Shown: positions 25,104-33,962, numbered from the stretch's first letter. The stretch is 64,000 nt of DNA from Maribellus sp. YY47 (GCF_023111095.1 NZ_JALGYW010000015.1:91293-155292); one strand, 5' to 3'. Program-made: numbers and translations. Notes: a model not told the origin generated them from the sequence alone.

Positions 25104-26551
25104 TTTTTCCTGAAGGTTGATATTTTTTCAAAAATTAAAGATTTTAAATAGATATAGTCTTTAAACCGGCTTATTTCACCAATAGCAAAAATAAATACGA
25201 TTCCGGAAAGAACCTGAATTATCAATTCCGATATTGGGGAAAGCTCAAGAAAGTTTCCAATAATAAACAACGTGGCAGCCATCAATAAGGCAAGCAATAA
25301 AGATGGAAATATATCTTTTACTTGTTGGCTAAACGAATAGCCTATCATTTTACCCGACCAATAGCTGTTTAAATAATAGGCAATAAAAGAGTTAACAATC
25401 ATCCCGCCAATCATCATTTTTATTCCCCAAAAAATACCGATTACAATTGTAGGTATGGCGAGTATTTTCTTGATAATCTCTAGGCGTAAAAAAAGATCAC
25501 TTCTTCCTTGTACTTGCAACATATTTAGGTTTAATGCATGTAAAGGATAAAACATCCCCTCAAAACAAAGCATTTGCAAATATATGACTGCTGGGAGCCA
25601 CTTTTCACCAATTAGGGTAATAATTATTGGCTTAGCCACGGCTACCATTCCTAACATCAGACTAAATGTAGCAAACATGGTTGTACGGATGATTTTTCGA
25701 TAGGCATGTTTGAGTTTTTCTTTATCGTCTTGAATACTTGCCAAAACGGGATAACTAACTCTACTAATAATGCTATTCAGGTTTTGAGAAGGGAACGCTT
25801 TAAATTGATCGGCTCGGGTATAAAATCCGAGTTCTTTAGCAGAAAAATACTTACCTATAATCAGATAGTAAACATTCCGGTAAATGGTATCAATTAATCC
25901 GCTAATTAAGAGTTTGCTCCCAAAAGTAAACAGATCGTTAAACGATTTTTTACTAAAAATTCGCAATGGTTTCCATTTTGCCCATATCCATAAAAAGAAT
26001 GAATTCAGTCCAAAACGGGCAAGCGTTAATGCAACAAGGCTCCACACGCCATAGTCCAACATAGCCATTGTTATTGCGATGGTACCCGAGCCAACTGATG
26101 CAACAACAGATACGCGAGTTTGCAGTTTAAAGTTTATTTCTTTGGTAAGAATGGTGCGTTGAATAATACCGATGGCATTTAATACCACGCCTATTCCGAG
26201 CACCTTTAGCAGCAGGCTTAATTGCGGTTCGTTAAAAAAGTTACTGATGCTATTTGCCGAAAAGAATAGTATGAGATAAAAAAGAAGGCCAACCAAGAGG
26301 TTAAAATAAAATACGGTTGAATAATCCTCCTGTGTGCAATTTTTTTTTCGAATAAGAGCATTACTAAAACCGCTATCGACAAATGATTGAGAAATGGCAA
26401 TAAAAATGGTTAACATGCCAATTAACCCGAATTCTATTGGCGAAAGAATACGTGCCAAGATAATTCCTACAACGAATTGCACTCCTTGGTTGGCAAAACT
26501 ATCGATAAAGCTCCAAAAAAGTCCATTTATGGTTTTCTGTTTCAAGCTCAT
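25100..26551 (-). CDS. wzx: Wzx-type polysaccharide flippase (MOP superfamily)
   Basis: This 483-aa protein has about twelve to fourteen hydrophobic segments and the conserved N-terminus LKQKTINGLFWSFIDSFANQ. IILARILSPIEFGLIGMLTI and IRKKNCTQEDYSTVFYFNL are typical of the WzxC/MOP lipopolysaccharide exporters. It would flip the finished undecaprenyl-PP repeat unit to the periplasmic face for Wzy. Its start codon follows the rfbA stop immediately and its end overlaps the aminotransferase by 4 bp, so translation is coupled. Confidence 0.9.
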   Translation of the reverse strand: MSLKQKTINGLFWSFIDSFANQGVQFVVGIILARILSPIEFGLIGMLTIFIAISQSFVDSGFSNALIRKKNCTQEDYSTVFYFNLLVGLLFYLILFFSANSISNFFNEPQLSLLLKVLGIGVVLNAIGIIQRTILTKEINFKLQTRVSVVASVGSGTIAITMAMLDYGVWSLVALTLARFGLNSFFLWIWAKWKPLRIFSKKSFNDLFTFGSKLLISGLIDTIYRNVYYLIIGKYFSAKELGFYTRADQFKAFPSQNLNSIISRVSYPVLASIQDDKEKLKHAYRKIIRTTMFATFSLMLGMVAVAKPIIITLIGEKWLPAVIYLQMLCFEGMFYPLHALNLNMLQVQGRSDLFLRLEIIKKILAIPTIVIGIFWGIKMMIGGMIVNSFIAYYLNSYWSGKMIGYSFSQQVKDIFPSLLLALLMAATLFIIGNFLELSPISELIIQVLSGIVFIFAIGEISRFKDYIYLKSLIFEKISTFRKK

Positions 26552-27424
26552 CTAAACGTTCATTAGTCTTTTCAGGTACTCAAAATAATCACCTTTCATC
26601 GTTGAAATACGGTCCTGCAATTCTTCCTTTGAAATGAGATTCATTTTTAGTGAAATTTCTTCCAAACAAGCAATTTTTAGGCTTGTTCTTTTTTCTACGG
26701 CTTTCACAAATTCGGTGGCTTCGGTTAAGGCCTCATGGGTGCCGGTGTCGAGCCAGGCAAAACCTCTGCTTAAAATCTGCAGTTTTAGTTCCTGTTGTTG
26801 TAAATAGTGCTGGTTTACGGAGGTAATCTCTAGTTCTCCACGTGCCGAAGGTTTTACATTTTTTGCGACCTCGACCACGCTGTTGGGGTAGAAATACAGG
26901 CCCACAACGGCATAATTTGATTTGGGACTTGCCGGCTTTTCCTCGATACTCAACACGTTATTTTGCTGATCGAATTCGGCAACTCCATACCTTTCCGGAT
27001 CTTCGACGTAATAGCCAAAAATCACGGCTTTTTGTTCTTCGGTTGCCAGCTTTACGGACTTGGCTAATAAGTTCTGGAGTCCGGCTCCGTAGAAAATATT
27101 GTCTCCTAATATGAGGCAAACATCGTCGTCTCCAATAAATTCTTCACCAATGATAAAGGCTTGCGCTAAACCGTCGGGTGAGGGTTGTTCGGCATAACTT
27201 AATTGCAGGCCAAGTTGATTTCCATCTCCGAAGAGTTGTTTAAAATTTGGAAGATCGTGTGGTGTTGATATAATTAAAATCTCCTTTATTCCTGCCAGCA
27301 TTAATACTGATAGGGGGTAATAAATCATTGGTTTATCGTAAACCGGGAGCAGTTGTTTCGATACCACCTGGGTTATGGGGTGCAGACGTGTGCCGGAACC
27401 TCCGGCCAGAATTATTCCTTTCAT
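26552..27424 (-). CDS. rfbA: Glucose-1-phosphate thymidylyltransferase
   Basis: This 290-aa enzyme, of the usual length, forms dTDP-glucose from dTTP and glucose-1-phosphate. The nucleotide loop [11 protein letters not shown] (6-16) and [17 protein letters not shown] are diagnostic, as are [10 protein letters not shown] and [12 protein letters not shown]. It is the first step of the dTDP-sugar branch with rfbB, the aminotransferase and the acyltransferase. A 207-bp spacer holding two different palindromic repeats separates it from rfbB. Confidence 0.97.
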   Translation of the reverse strand: MKGIILAGGSGTRLHPITQVVSKQLLPVYDKPMIYYPLSVLMLAGIKEILIISTPHDLPNFKQLFGDGNQLGLQLSYAEQPSPDGLAQAFIIGEEFIGDDDVCLILGDNIFYGAGLQNLLAKSVKLATEEQKAVIFGYYVEDPERYGVAEFDQQNNVLSIEEKPASPKSNYAVVGLYFYPNSVVEVAKNVKPSARGELEITSVNQHYLQQQELKLQILSRGFAWLDTGTHEALTEATEFVKAVEKRTSLKIACLEEISLKMNLISKEELQDRISTMKGDYFEYLKRLMNV

Positions 27425-27465
27425 TTATTTCTATTTATTGATGTTTGGATTATAGACTTAATTAG

Positions 27466-27640
27466 ATTGCTTCGGTCGTCGTGGCTCCTCCCTCGCAATA
27501 ACGATCATTAGTATATGATTGGGCGGCGTATCATGTGTTTTCTTTTTAGTGTATCACTCATGCGCCGCCGAATAGTAATAAACCAATGTCTTTGCGAGGC
27601 TCTGTCAATTGACGGAGGCGACGCAATCTTTTTACCTCTT
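27466..27640. repeat. Composite repeat between rfbB and rfbA
   Basis: This holds GATTGCTTCGGTCGTCG...CTCGCAATAACG (27466-27502), then GGGCGGCG...GCGCCGCC arms about 35 bp apart (27519-27568). It ends with TTTGCGAGGCTC...GACGGAGGCGACGCAATCT (27590-27631). The last two parts have the same order and spacing as a composite at 33963-34080. The right edge runs into the rfbB stop region. Confidence 0.7.
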
Positions 27641-28684
27641 TTGATACTGTTTTTCGTAATATTTCTGGTAGTCGCCAGAGGTAACATTATTCATCCATTC
27701 TTCATTATGCAGGTACCAATCGATGGTTTTTTCCAGTCCTTCTTCAAATTGCAAACTGGGAATCCATCCCAGATCTTTTTGCAGTTTTGTTGAGTCGATT
27801 GCGTAACGTAAGTCATGCCCTGCACGGTCTTTTACATAGGTAATTAGCTGTGCCGAAGTTCCGGAGGAGTGACCCAGTTTTCGATCCATAATTTCGCACA
27901 TGAGGCGAATTAAATCGATGTTTTTCCACTCATTGTGTCCTCCGATATTATACGTTTCACCAGGTTTGCCCTGATGGAAAATTACATCAATGGCACGGGC
28001 GTGATCTTCTACCCATAACCAATCCCGGATGTTTTCGCCCTTACCGTAAACCGGAAGCGGTCGTTTGTTTCGGATGTTATTAATGAATAAGGGAATTAGC
28101 TTCTCCGGAAACTGGAAAGAGCCATAATTATTGGAGCAATTGGAAACCAGCGTTGGCAAACCAAAAGTATCATGATAGGCCCTGACAAAATGATCGGAAC
28201 TGGCTTTTGATGCCGAATAAGGACTGTGCGGATCGTAAGCAGTATCTTCGGTGAACATGCCTTCGTTGCTTAGCGAGCCATAAACTTCATCGGTAGAAAT
28301 GTGGTAAAACAGTTTGTTGTCAGTCTGATCTTTCCATTGGGTTCGCGTAGCATTCAGCAAGTTAACAGTACCAATTACGTTAGTGAAAACAAATTCGCTG
28401 GGGTTTGAAATGGATCGGTCGACATGCGATTCGGCAGCCAGGTGAATGACTCCGTCAAATTGTTTTTCCAGAAACAGTTTTTGAATGGCTGCTGCGTCCA
28501 CAATATCGAATTTGACAAATTCGTAATTGGGTTTTCCTTCCACATCTTTTAGATTAGCTAAATTTCCGGCATAAGTCAGCTTATCGAGGTTAACAATGTG
28601 GTAGTCCGGGTATTTATTTACAAAAAGCCGGACAACATGAGAACCGATAAATCCGGCTCCTCCGGTAATTAGAATTGTTTTCAT
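27632..28684 (-). CDS. rfbB: dTDP-glucose 4,6-dehydratase
   Basis: This 350-aa extended SDR makes dTDP-4-keto-6-deoxyglucose. It has the NAD loop GGAGFIG (residues 7-13), HLAAESHVDRS, the dehydratase motif HISTDEVYGSL with the catalytic Asp-Glu, and YSASKASSDH with the catalytic Tyr-x3-Lys. The C-terminal part of the family (NWxEG-type, here IDWYLHN) is complete. The keto sugar feeds the DegT-family aminotransferase at 23982. No rhamnose-forming rmlC/rmlD follows. Confidence 0.97.
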   Translation of the reverse strand: MKTILITGGAGFIGSHVVRLFVNKYPDYHIVNLDKLTYAGNLANLKDVEGKPNYEFVKFDIVDAAAIQKLFLEKQFDGVIHLAAESHVDRSISNPSEFVFTNVIGTVNLLNATRTQWKDQTDNKLFYHISTDEVYGSLSNEGMFTEDTAYDPHSPYSASKASSDHFVRAYHDTFGLPTLVSNCSNNYGSFQFPEKLIPLFINNIRNKRPLPVYGKGENIRDWLWVEDHARAIDVIFHQGKPGETYNIGGHNEWKNIDLIRLMCEIMDRKLGHSSGTSAQLITYVKDRAGHDLRYAIDSTKLQKDLGWIPSLQFEEGLEKTIDWYLHNEEWMNNVTSGDYQKYYEKQYQKR

Positions 28685-28803
28685 AAAAGTGCTATTGAAT
28701 GCGGTAATAATTGAAAAAAAAATGATTATTGCTTGCCGATTTTGTTACAAATCAACTTTTCCTCGAAGCATCGATCCAAAAACGTCAATATTTGGCGATT
28801 ATG

Positions 28804-30030
28804 TTAGTTTTTTAGAGCTTCAATAATTCTGGAACATGCTACCCCATCCCCATACGGATTGTTAGCCTTAGACATCGCTTCATACGTCTTTGGTTCACTG
28901 ATTAACTCCGATACTTCACGGATTATAACTTCTTTATCGGTTCCCACCAGTTTTACGGTTCCGGCTTCCAGTGCCTCGGGGCGTTCGGTGGTGTCGCGCA
29001 TCACCAGAACGGGTTTTCCTAAGCCCGGCGCTTCTTCCTGGATTCCGCCGGAGTCGGTAAGGACCAGGTAGGCGGAGGACATGAGGTGAACGAAGGGGAG
29101 GTAGTCGAGGGGCTCTATGAAATGCACATTCTGTGCGCACGAATCACACGAATTAGCACGAATTTCACTAAGACTACCAAATACGTCTGTGATTGCTTTC
29201 CTCACATTGGGGTTGAGGTGCATGGGGTACACAAAGTCGACATCGGGATGTTGTTCGGCGAGGTGTTTAATTGCTTCGCAGATGTTGAGAAAGCCTTGTC
29301 CAAAGTTTTCGCGTCGGTGGCCGGTAATCAACACTAATTTTCGCGAATTTTCTAACGAATTACACGAATTTTTCCACGAAATTAATTTGTCAGACGGGAG
29401 GCCGAAGTCGATGAGTGTGTTGGTGATGGCTTGTTCGAGGGTACCGTCGTTTTTCATTTTGTTGATCACCCAAAACAGTGCATCGATAACGGTATTGCCT
29501 GTTACTTGGACGTTTTCTTCTTTTACCCCTTCATTCAGCAGGTTTTGTTTGCTGAGCGGAGTTGGAGAGAAATGGTAGGTAGCCAAGCGTCCGGTGAGCT
29601 GGCGGTTCATTTCTTCGGGCCAGGGGCTGTAGATGTTGTGCGTACGCAGTCCGGCTTCTATATGTCCTACCGGTATTTGCTGATAGAAGGCAGCTAACGC
29701 CGCCGTTGTGGAGGTAGAAGTATCGCCATGTACCAGAACCAGGTCGGGTTGGGCTTCTTTGAGAACGTCGCGCATTCCAAGCAACACACGGGCGGTAACA
29801 TCGTAAAGGTCCTGTCCCTGCTTCATTATGTTGAGGTCGTAGTGCGGCTTGATCTCGAATAGCTGCAATACCTGGTCAAGCATTTCGCGGTGCTGCCCGG
29901 TAACACATACCAAGGTTTCAAATTGTTCGGGATGCTTTTCAAACTCTTTTACCAGTGGCGCCATTTTTATGGCTTCGGGGCGGGTGCCGAAGACTAATAG
30001 GATACGTTTTTTTTTTGTTTTATTTGTCAT
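28804..30030 (-). CDS. wecB: UDP-GlcNAc 2-epimerase (non-hydrolysing) with two in-frame repeat insertions
   Basis: This enzyme interconverts UDP-GlcNAc and UDP-ManNAc. It has FGTRPEAIKMAPL (14-26), HREMLDQ, HGDTSTST, VGHIEAGLRT, SPWPEEMNR, GHRRENFG (237-244) and LTDSGGIQEEAP (324-335). At 408 aa it is about 30 residues longer than E. coli WecB (376 aa). Some of the excess is the N-terminal MTNKTKKK. The rest falls at residues about 217-229 and 287-300, exactly where the DNA (29343-29382 and 29131-29172) consists of ACACGAATT-type repeats. Both lie between conserved motifs, so activity may be kept. It works with WecC upstream to supply UDP-ManNAcA. Confidence 0.93.
   Translation of the reverse strand: MTNKTKKKRILLVFGTRPEAIKMAPLVKEFEKHPEQFETLVCVTGQHREMLDQVLQLFEIKPHYDLNIMKQGQDLYDVTARVLLGMRDVLKEAQPDLVLVHGDTSTSTTAALAAFYQQIPVGHIEAGLRTHNIYSPWPEEMNRQLTGRLATYHFSPTPLSKQNLLNEGVKEENVQVTGNTVIDALFWVINKMKNDGTLEQAITNTLIDFGLPSDKLISWKNSCNSLENSRKLVLITGHRRENFGQGFLNICEAIKHLAEQHPDVDFVYPMHLNPNVRKAITDVFGSLSEIRANSCDSCAQNVHFIEPLDYLPFVHLMSSAYLVLTDSGGIQEEAPGLGKPVLVMRDTTERPEALEAGTVKLVGTDKEVIIREVSELISEPKTYEAMSKANNPYGDGVACSRIIEALKN
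29131..29172. repeat. ACACGAATT-type repeat inside wecB (site 2)
   Basis: GCACGAATCACACGAATTAG followed by CACGAATTTCAC gives three 9-12-bp units. On the minus strand it encodes about residues 287-300 (SEIRANSCDSCAQ), between VFGS and the NVHFIEPLDYLPF block. Confidence 0.8.
29341..29385. repeat. ACACGAATT-type repeat inside wecB (site 1)
   Basis: CGCGAATTTTCTAACGAATT followed by ACACGAATTTTTCCACGAAATT. It encodes about residues 217-229 (ISWKNSCNSLENS), just before the conserved KLVLITGHRR block. Confidence 0.78.
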
Positions 30031-30061
30031 GGTTGTTTTTGTTCTTTTTTGTTATTGTTGG

Positions 30062-30096
30062 ATTACACGGATTTTTACACGGATTACGCGGATGGT
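30062..30096. repeat. ACACGGATT repeats 3' of the GxxExxY gene
   Basis: ACACGGATT at 30065-30073 and 30077-30085, then ACGCGGAT at 30086-30093, lie 7 bp beyond the GxxExxY stop codon. They are inverted relative to the block at 30488-30518. Confidence 0.78.
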
Positions 30097-30100
30097 GGTT

Positions 30101-30484
30101 CTAGCGGGCTTTTGTATTAATGAATCTTTTCCATTTAAGGCTGGATTCACCAAAGTTTATAAGTAGCCCTACCTCCAGGCCTGATGCATTTAAATAGTTA
30201 ATGGTTTGTTTTTTGAAATCGTTATGCAAAAAGCTAGTTGCCTTAATTTCCAGGATGATTGATTCAAAGCAGAGAAAGTCAACCTTGAAGTATTTATCCA
30301 GAGGTTTACCATTGAACATGACCAGCAGTTTATGCTGTTTTAAAAGAGGTATGTTTTGCTTGACAAACTCTTTTTCCAATGCTTCCTGATAAACCGATTC
30401 AAGAAAACCATTCCCTAAGGACTTATGCACATTGATGCAGGCTCCAATTATTTTATAGGTACGTTCTTCGTGAAGTAAGACCAT
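30101..30484 (-). CDS. GxxExxY-family protein, PD-(D/E)XK nuclease-like fold
   Basis: This 127-aa protein carries the family-naming motif G26-F-L-E29-S-V-Y32 within GNGFLESVYQEALEKE. It also has the core D69...E79-x-K81 (KVDFL, then IILEIKA), matching the PD-(D/E)XK nuclease superfamily signature. No function is established for the family, to my knowledge. The gene sits between wecC (34-bp gap) and wecB (70-bp gap), two genes normally adjacent, and both gaps consist of inverted ACACGGATT/ACACGAATT-type repeats. Related repeats are inside wecB. This arrangement suggests an inserted repeat-associated element rather than a sugar-biosynthesis gene. Catalytic activity is inference. Confidence 0.87.
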   Translation of the reverse strand: MVLLHEERTYKIIGACINVHKSLGNGFLESVYQEALEKEFVKQNIPLLKQHKLLVMFNGKPLDKYFKVDFLCFESIILEIKATSFLHNDFKKQTINYLNASGLEVGLLINFGESSLKWKRFINTKAR

Positions 30485-30487
30485 CAG

Positions 30488-30518
30488 CGAAATCCGTGTT
30501 AATCTGTGAGATTCGTGT
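30488..30518. repeat. AATCCGTGT/ATTCGTGT repeats 5' of the GxxExxY gene
   Basis: AATCCGTGTTAATCTGTGAG followed by ATTCGTGT fills the space between the GxxExxY start (30484) and the wecC stop codon (30519-30521). It is the inverted partner of 30062-30096. Confidence 0.8.
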
Positions 30519-31721
30519 CTATCTCTTGAAGACTCCGGCGAAGTCGAGGATTACCTTGTCGTTGTTGTATTCCAGTGTTTTAAATTCATCATGAGCTACG
30601 AGGAAGGCAATGATATCGGCCTGTTCGTAGGCTTCTTCATAATTGGTGAGTTTAAAGACCGAATGTTCTTTGATGTTGGGTTCCACCACCAGGAAATTGT
30701 TTTGTTCGCTTTGCATTACCTTTTGGGCGATATACTTGGCGGGACTTTCGCGCAGATCATCGATATTGGGCTTAAATGCAAGTCCCATAATCGCCGTCTT
30801 TGGTTTACGTCCGTGTTTCAGTTGAAATTCGAGCATGGCGGTTTTTGTTTTTTCGGCACACCAGAATGCTTTGTAATTATTGATTTCGCGGGCTTTACCG
30901 ATGATTTGAGATTCCATTGGATAGTCAGAAACAATGAAATAAGGATCAACTGCAATACAGTGGCCGCCAACACCGGCTCCCGGCTGAAGGATATTAACCC
31001 GGGGGTGTTTGTTGGCCAGGTTGATCAGCTCCCATACGTTGATTCCGGCTTTGTCGCAGATCAGCGACAGCTCATTGGCAAAAGCAATTTGCACGTCGCG
31101 TGATGAATTCTCTGTCAGCTTACACATTTCGGCTGTACGGGCGTTTGTACTGTGAAGTTCGCCTTGAACAAAGGTTCTGTAGAATTCTTTCGCCTTCTCG
31201 GTTGAAGCTTCGTCAATCCCCCCAATGACCCTGTCGTTATGGATGAGTTCGTGCAGCACATTTCCCGGCAGAACCCTTTCCGGGCAATAGGCGATAAAAA
31301 TTTTATCCTGTAATTCGGGGCGTTCGCTGAAAATAAGTTTTGCCATCTTTTCAGTAGTGCCTACGGGCGATGTGGATTCAATAATATAGGTATCACCCGC
31401 TTTAAGGTGAGGCAAAACAGCTTTGGTTGCTGCTTCTACAAAAGAAATATCGGGCTCATGGTTGCCTTTGAAAGGGGTTGGGACCACTATCAAATGTACA
31501 TCGGCGTCAATAGGTGCGAGAGATGCTTTAAAAAAACCTTTTTGAACACTTTCCTTCACTACTTCTCCCAATCCAGGTTCAATAATATGGATTTCTCCAC
31601 GATTAATGATGTCAACTACTTTGGGATTCACATCCACTCCGTGAACATTTATTCCTTTTTGAGCCACTACGGCTGCTGTTGGAAGGCCGATGTAGCCTAA
31701 GCCTATAAACTGTGCTTGCAT
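30519..31721 (-). CDS. wecC: UDP-N-acetyl-D-mannosamine dehydrogenase
   Basis: This 400-aa, full-length enzyme oxidises UDP-ManNAc twice to UDP-ManNAcA with 2 NAD+. It has the N-terminal Rossmann loop GLGYIGLPTA (8-17), IIESTSPVGTTEKM, AYCPERVLPGN, and the catalytic-Cys block GAGVGGHCIAVDPYF. The C-terminal MGLAFKPNIDDLRESPA follows. These blocks are those of WecC-type UDP-sugar dehydrogenases rather than UDP-glucose dehydrogenase (a separate ugd lies at 34601). Its usual partner wecB is separated from it by the GxxExxY gene. Confidence 0.95.
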   Translation of the reverse strand: MQAQFIGLGYIGLPTAAVVAQKGINVHGVDVNPKVVDIINRGEIHIIEPGLGEVVKESVQKGFFKASLAPIDADVHLIVVPTPFKGNHEPDISFVEAATKAVLPHLKAGDTYIIESTSPVGTTEKMAKLIFSERPELQDKIFIAYCPERVLPGNVLHELIHNDRVIGGIDEASTEKAKEFYRTFVQGELHSTNARTAEMCKLTENSSRDVQIAFANELSLICDKAGINVWELINLANKHPRVNILQPGAGVGGHCIAVDPYFIVSDYPMESQIIGKAREINNYKAFWCAEKTKTAMLEFQLKHGRKPKTAIMGLAFKPNIDDLRESPAKYIAQKVMQSEQNNFLVVEPNIKEHSVFKLTNYEEAYEQADIIAFLVAHDEFKTLEYNNDKVILDFAGVFKR

Positions 31722-31780
31722 GATTGATATAGATTGATTTTTTTGTTTTTATATGAATTCCTTGGTTGGTGTTATTCGTA

Positions 31781-31976
31781 CTCGATCCTAGATCCCCGAT
31801 CCTAGAAGCTTGTAGTTTGCGGCTTTTAGAGATAGTTCAGAGTTTAAAGTTTAGAGTTCAGAGAATACATCTGCAATCTCTAATCGTTAGTCATCATTCG
31901 TTATTCTGATACTAGATGTTAGATGCTCGATACTTGATGCTAGTAGCTTGCAGCTTGAGGCTCGAAACTCGCCGCT
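31781..31976. repeat. 28 heptads in one phase filling the wecC-SLC13 gap
   Basis: From 31781, 7-base steps give CTCGATC, CTAGATC, CCCGATC, CTAGAAG, CTTGTAG, then a TTAAAGT/TTAGAGT block, then TCTAATC, GTTAGTC, ATCATTC, GTTATTC. The array ends AGATGCT, CGATACT, TGATGCT, AGTAGCT, TGCAGCT, TGAGGCT, CGAAACT. The phase is unbroken for 196 bp. It stops 5 bp before the SLC13 stop codon. Confidence 0.85.
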
Positions 31977-31981
31977 TTCTT

Positions 31982-33787
31982 CTAAAAACTCCATATTCGT
32001 GGTATCAGCAGTACGCTGAGGATAAAAACCATCAGCTGGAGCGGTAGCCCGATACGGACAAAGTCGTTGGCGGAATAGTGCCCGATGGATTTGATGATCA
32101 GGTTGGCACGGTATCCGCGGGCGGTCATAAAGCTGGAAGCTCCGGCAATGGCAATGGCCACAAAAAAGGGTTTGGGATCGACGTTTAGCATCTGTGCTGC
32201 CACAATGGCAACCGGAAACACCAGGGCCACCGCAGCATTGTTGGATATAATCTCGGTAAAAATAGTTGTAAACAGGTAGAGCAGGGCAAGCACTCCCCAG
32301 GGCCCCAGCGAACGCACGGTTTCGATAAACTCGCGTGCCAGCGCTTCGGCAATACCGGTGTTTTGTATGGCCGCACTTACCGCAAAGGCGGAGGCAATGG
32401 CAATCAGCAGGTCCCAGGTGATGTTTTTGGTATAGTTTTGCGCGGGCAATATCTTAAACCATACGAGCAGCAAAGCGGCTAAAGCCACCATCACAAAAAT
32501 ATCGAGCCGCACTCCAAAGCCCCAGCTTACCATTTCGTTGATCAGGATGCCGGCCACCATCGCCAGGAGGATGAAGAGCGCGATCCACCTTTTTCTCCGG
32601 GTTTTTTCAACGGGCATATCCTGCATATAGTTGACCAGGTAAAACATGGAACGCGTGCCCCAGTTTTTCTCAAAATGATCGGTAGCGAGCAACACCAGGT
32701 TATCACCTACTTTTAATTCGAGCTTATTCAGGTTCGCCGTAATGCGTTCTCCGTTTCGGTGAACGGCCAGTACCACGGCATTGAAGTGCTCAAAGAAATT
32801 GAATTCGGCCAGTGTCATGCCCAGGCCGGGGAAGCGGGGCGCCAGAACGACCTCGTAATTTTTTAGTTCGTTGGGATCCGTATCTTTTAAAAAGTCAACA
32901 CCTTTGAGCTTGATTTCGCTGTGCAGCAGGATGTAGTTCAGCCGGTCGGAATTTCCGGTGAGCAGGAGCTCATCGCCCGCTTGCAGGGTGAGCTGTCCGT
33001 GTCCGGGACGAATAATCTTCCCGTTGCGTTCCACCGCATGTACTTCGAGTCCGTTTAAGCCGTTGAGTGCGCCGTTGGTAACGGTTTCGCCGATGTAACG
33101 ACTGTTGTCGGGAAGCAGGACGTTGTAATAGTAATCTTTAATGCCCGATTTCTTTTTGCTATGCCGCTGCACCCGTTCTCCGGGCAATATCCGGTTGCCG
33201 AGCAGGGCCATGTATAAAAATCCAAAGGCAGCAACGATCAGTCCCAGTTTGGCCAGTTCGAAGAGGTGAAATCCGCGGTAGCCGTTTTCAATCATTAGCC
33301 CGTGAACCACCAGGTTCGAGGAAGTACCGATGAGTGTACACATCCCTCCAAAAATAGCCGCGTAGCCGAGCGGAATCAGTAGTTTTTTATTGGGCAGATT
33401 CATCATTTGTGCCCATTTCAACAGAATAGGAGTGGTGTTGACCACAATGGGCAGGTTGTTTAGAAAAGCCGACAAAAAGGAGACGGGGATCATGATCCGG
33501 GGCAGCAAAAAGGGCATGGGGCTTTTCTTCCGGGGAAGATAGGCCTGGGCCAGGCGGGTAATCAGTCCCGATTGTTTGATGCCTTCGTTCACCAAAAACA
33601 ATACCCCGATGGTGATGACTCCCGTATTGGAGAAACCACGAATCATCTCTTTGGCTGAGATAATTCCGGTAGCCAGAAATATAACCGCAGCGCTAAAGAG
33701 TATCAATCCCGGGCGCAGCCACTGAAACAGAAAAGCCGCCAGGATGTAAATGATTACGATGATGGCTATGATGATGTCGATGTTCAT
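31982..33787 (-). CDS. SLC13/DASS-type anion permease with RCK-C domains
   Basis: This 601-aa inner-membrane transporter has N-terminal spans 1-190, then a cytosolic region (about 200-380) with two TrkA-C/RCK-C-like modules (GLEVHAVERNGKIIRPGHGQ and AVVLAVHRNGERI). Further spans follow to the C-terminus. The DASS substrate-site pattern Ser-Asn-Asn/Thr appears as LNNLPIVVNTTPI and ISNNAAVALVFP, with LIGTSSNLVVHG between them. Members carry sulfate, phosphate or dicarboxylates with Na+. Nothing in the sequence links it to polysaccharide export; sulfate for sulfated polymer is a guess. Repeat spacers lie on both sides. Confidence 0.85.
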   Translation of the reverse strand: MNIDIIIAIIVIIYILAAFLFQWLRPGLILFSAAVIFLATGIISAKEMIRGFSNTGVITIGVLFLVNEGIKQSGLITRLAQAYLPRKKSPMPFLLPRIMIPVSFLSAFLNNLPIVVNTTPILLKWAQMMNLPNKKLLIPLGYAAIFGGMCTLIGTSSNLVVHGLMIENGYRGFHLFELAKLGLIVAAFGFLYMALLGNRILPGERVQRHSKKKSGIKDYYYNVLLPDNSRYIGETVTNGALNGLNGLEVHAVERNGKIIRPGHGQLTLQAGDELLLTGNSDRLNYILLHSEIKLKGVDFLKDTDPNELKNYEVVLAPRFPGLGMTLAEFNFFEHFNAVVLAVHRNGERITANLNKLELKVGDNLVLLATDHFEKNWGTRSMFYLVNYMQDMPVEKTRRKRWIALFILLAMVAGILINEMVSWGFGVRLDIFVMVALAALLLVWFKILPAQNYTKNITWDLLIAIASAFAVSAAIQNTGIAEALAREFIETVRSLGPWGVLALLYLFTTIFTEIISNNAAVALVFPVAIVAAQMLNVDPKPFFVAIAIAGASSFMTARGYRANLIIKSIGHYSANDFVRIGLPLQLMVFILSVLLIPRIWSF

Positions 33788-33802
33788 TGCTTGATGCTTG
33801 TA

Positions 33803-33842
33803 ACTGAAGGATTGATGTATTGAAGGACTGAGTTATAAGGCA
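33803..33842. repeat. 8-bp array upstream of the SLC13 gene
   Basis: ACTGAAGG, ATTGATGT, ATTGAAGG, ACTGAGTT, ATAAGGCA in one 8-base phase, 15 bp upstream of the SLC13 start. A closely similar 8-bp array lies inside ugd at 34816-34847. Confidence 0.7.
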
Positions 33843-33962
33843 TAAATGCTTGAATATTTTCTATTTTATAACTTCTAAGCTCTCGATACTAAGTTTTATC
33901 ATCTGCGACACGTTTCCAACAGATCCCTCGACTTCGCTCGGGATGACAGGTATTGTAACGTG

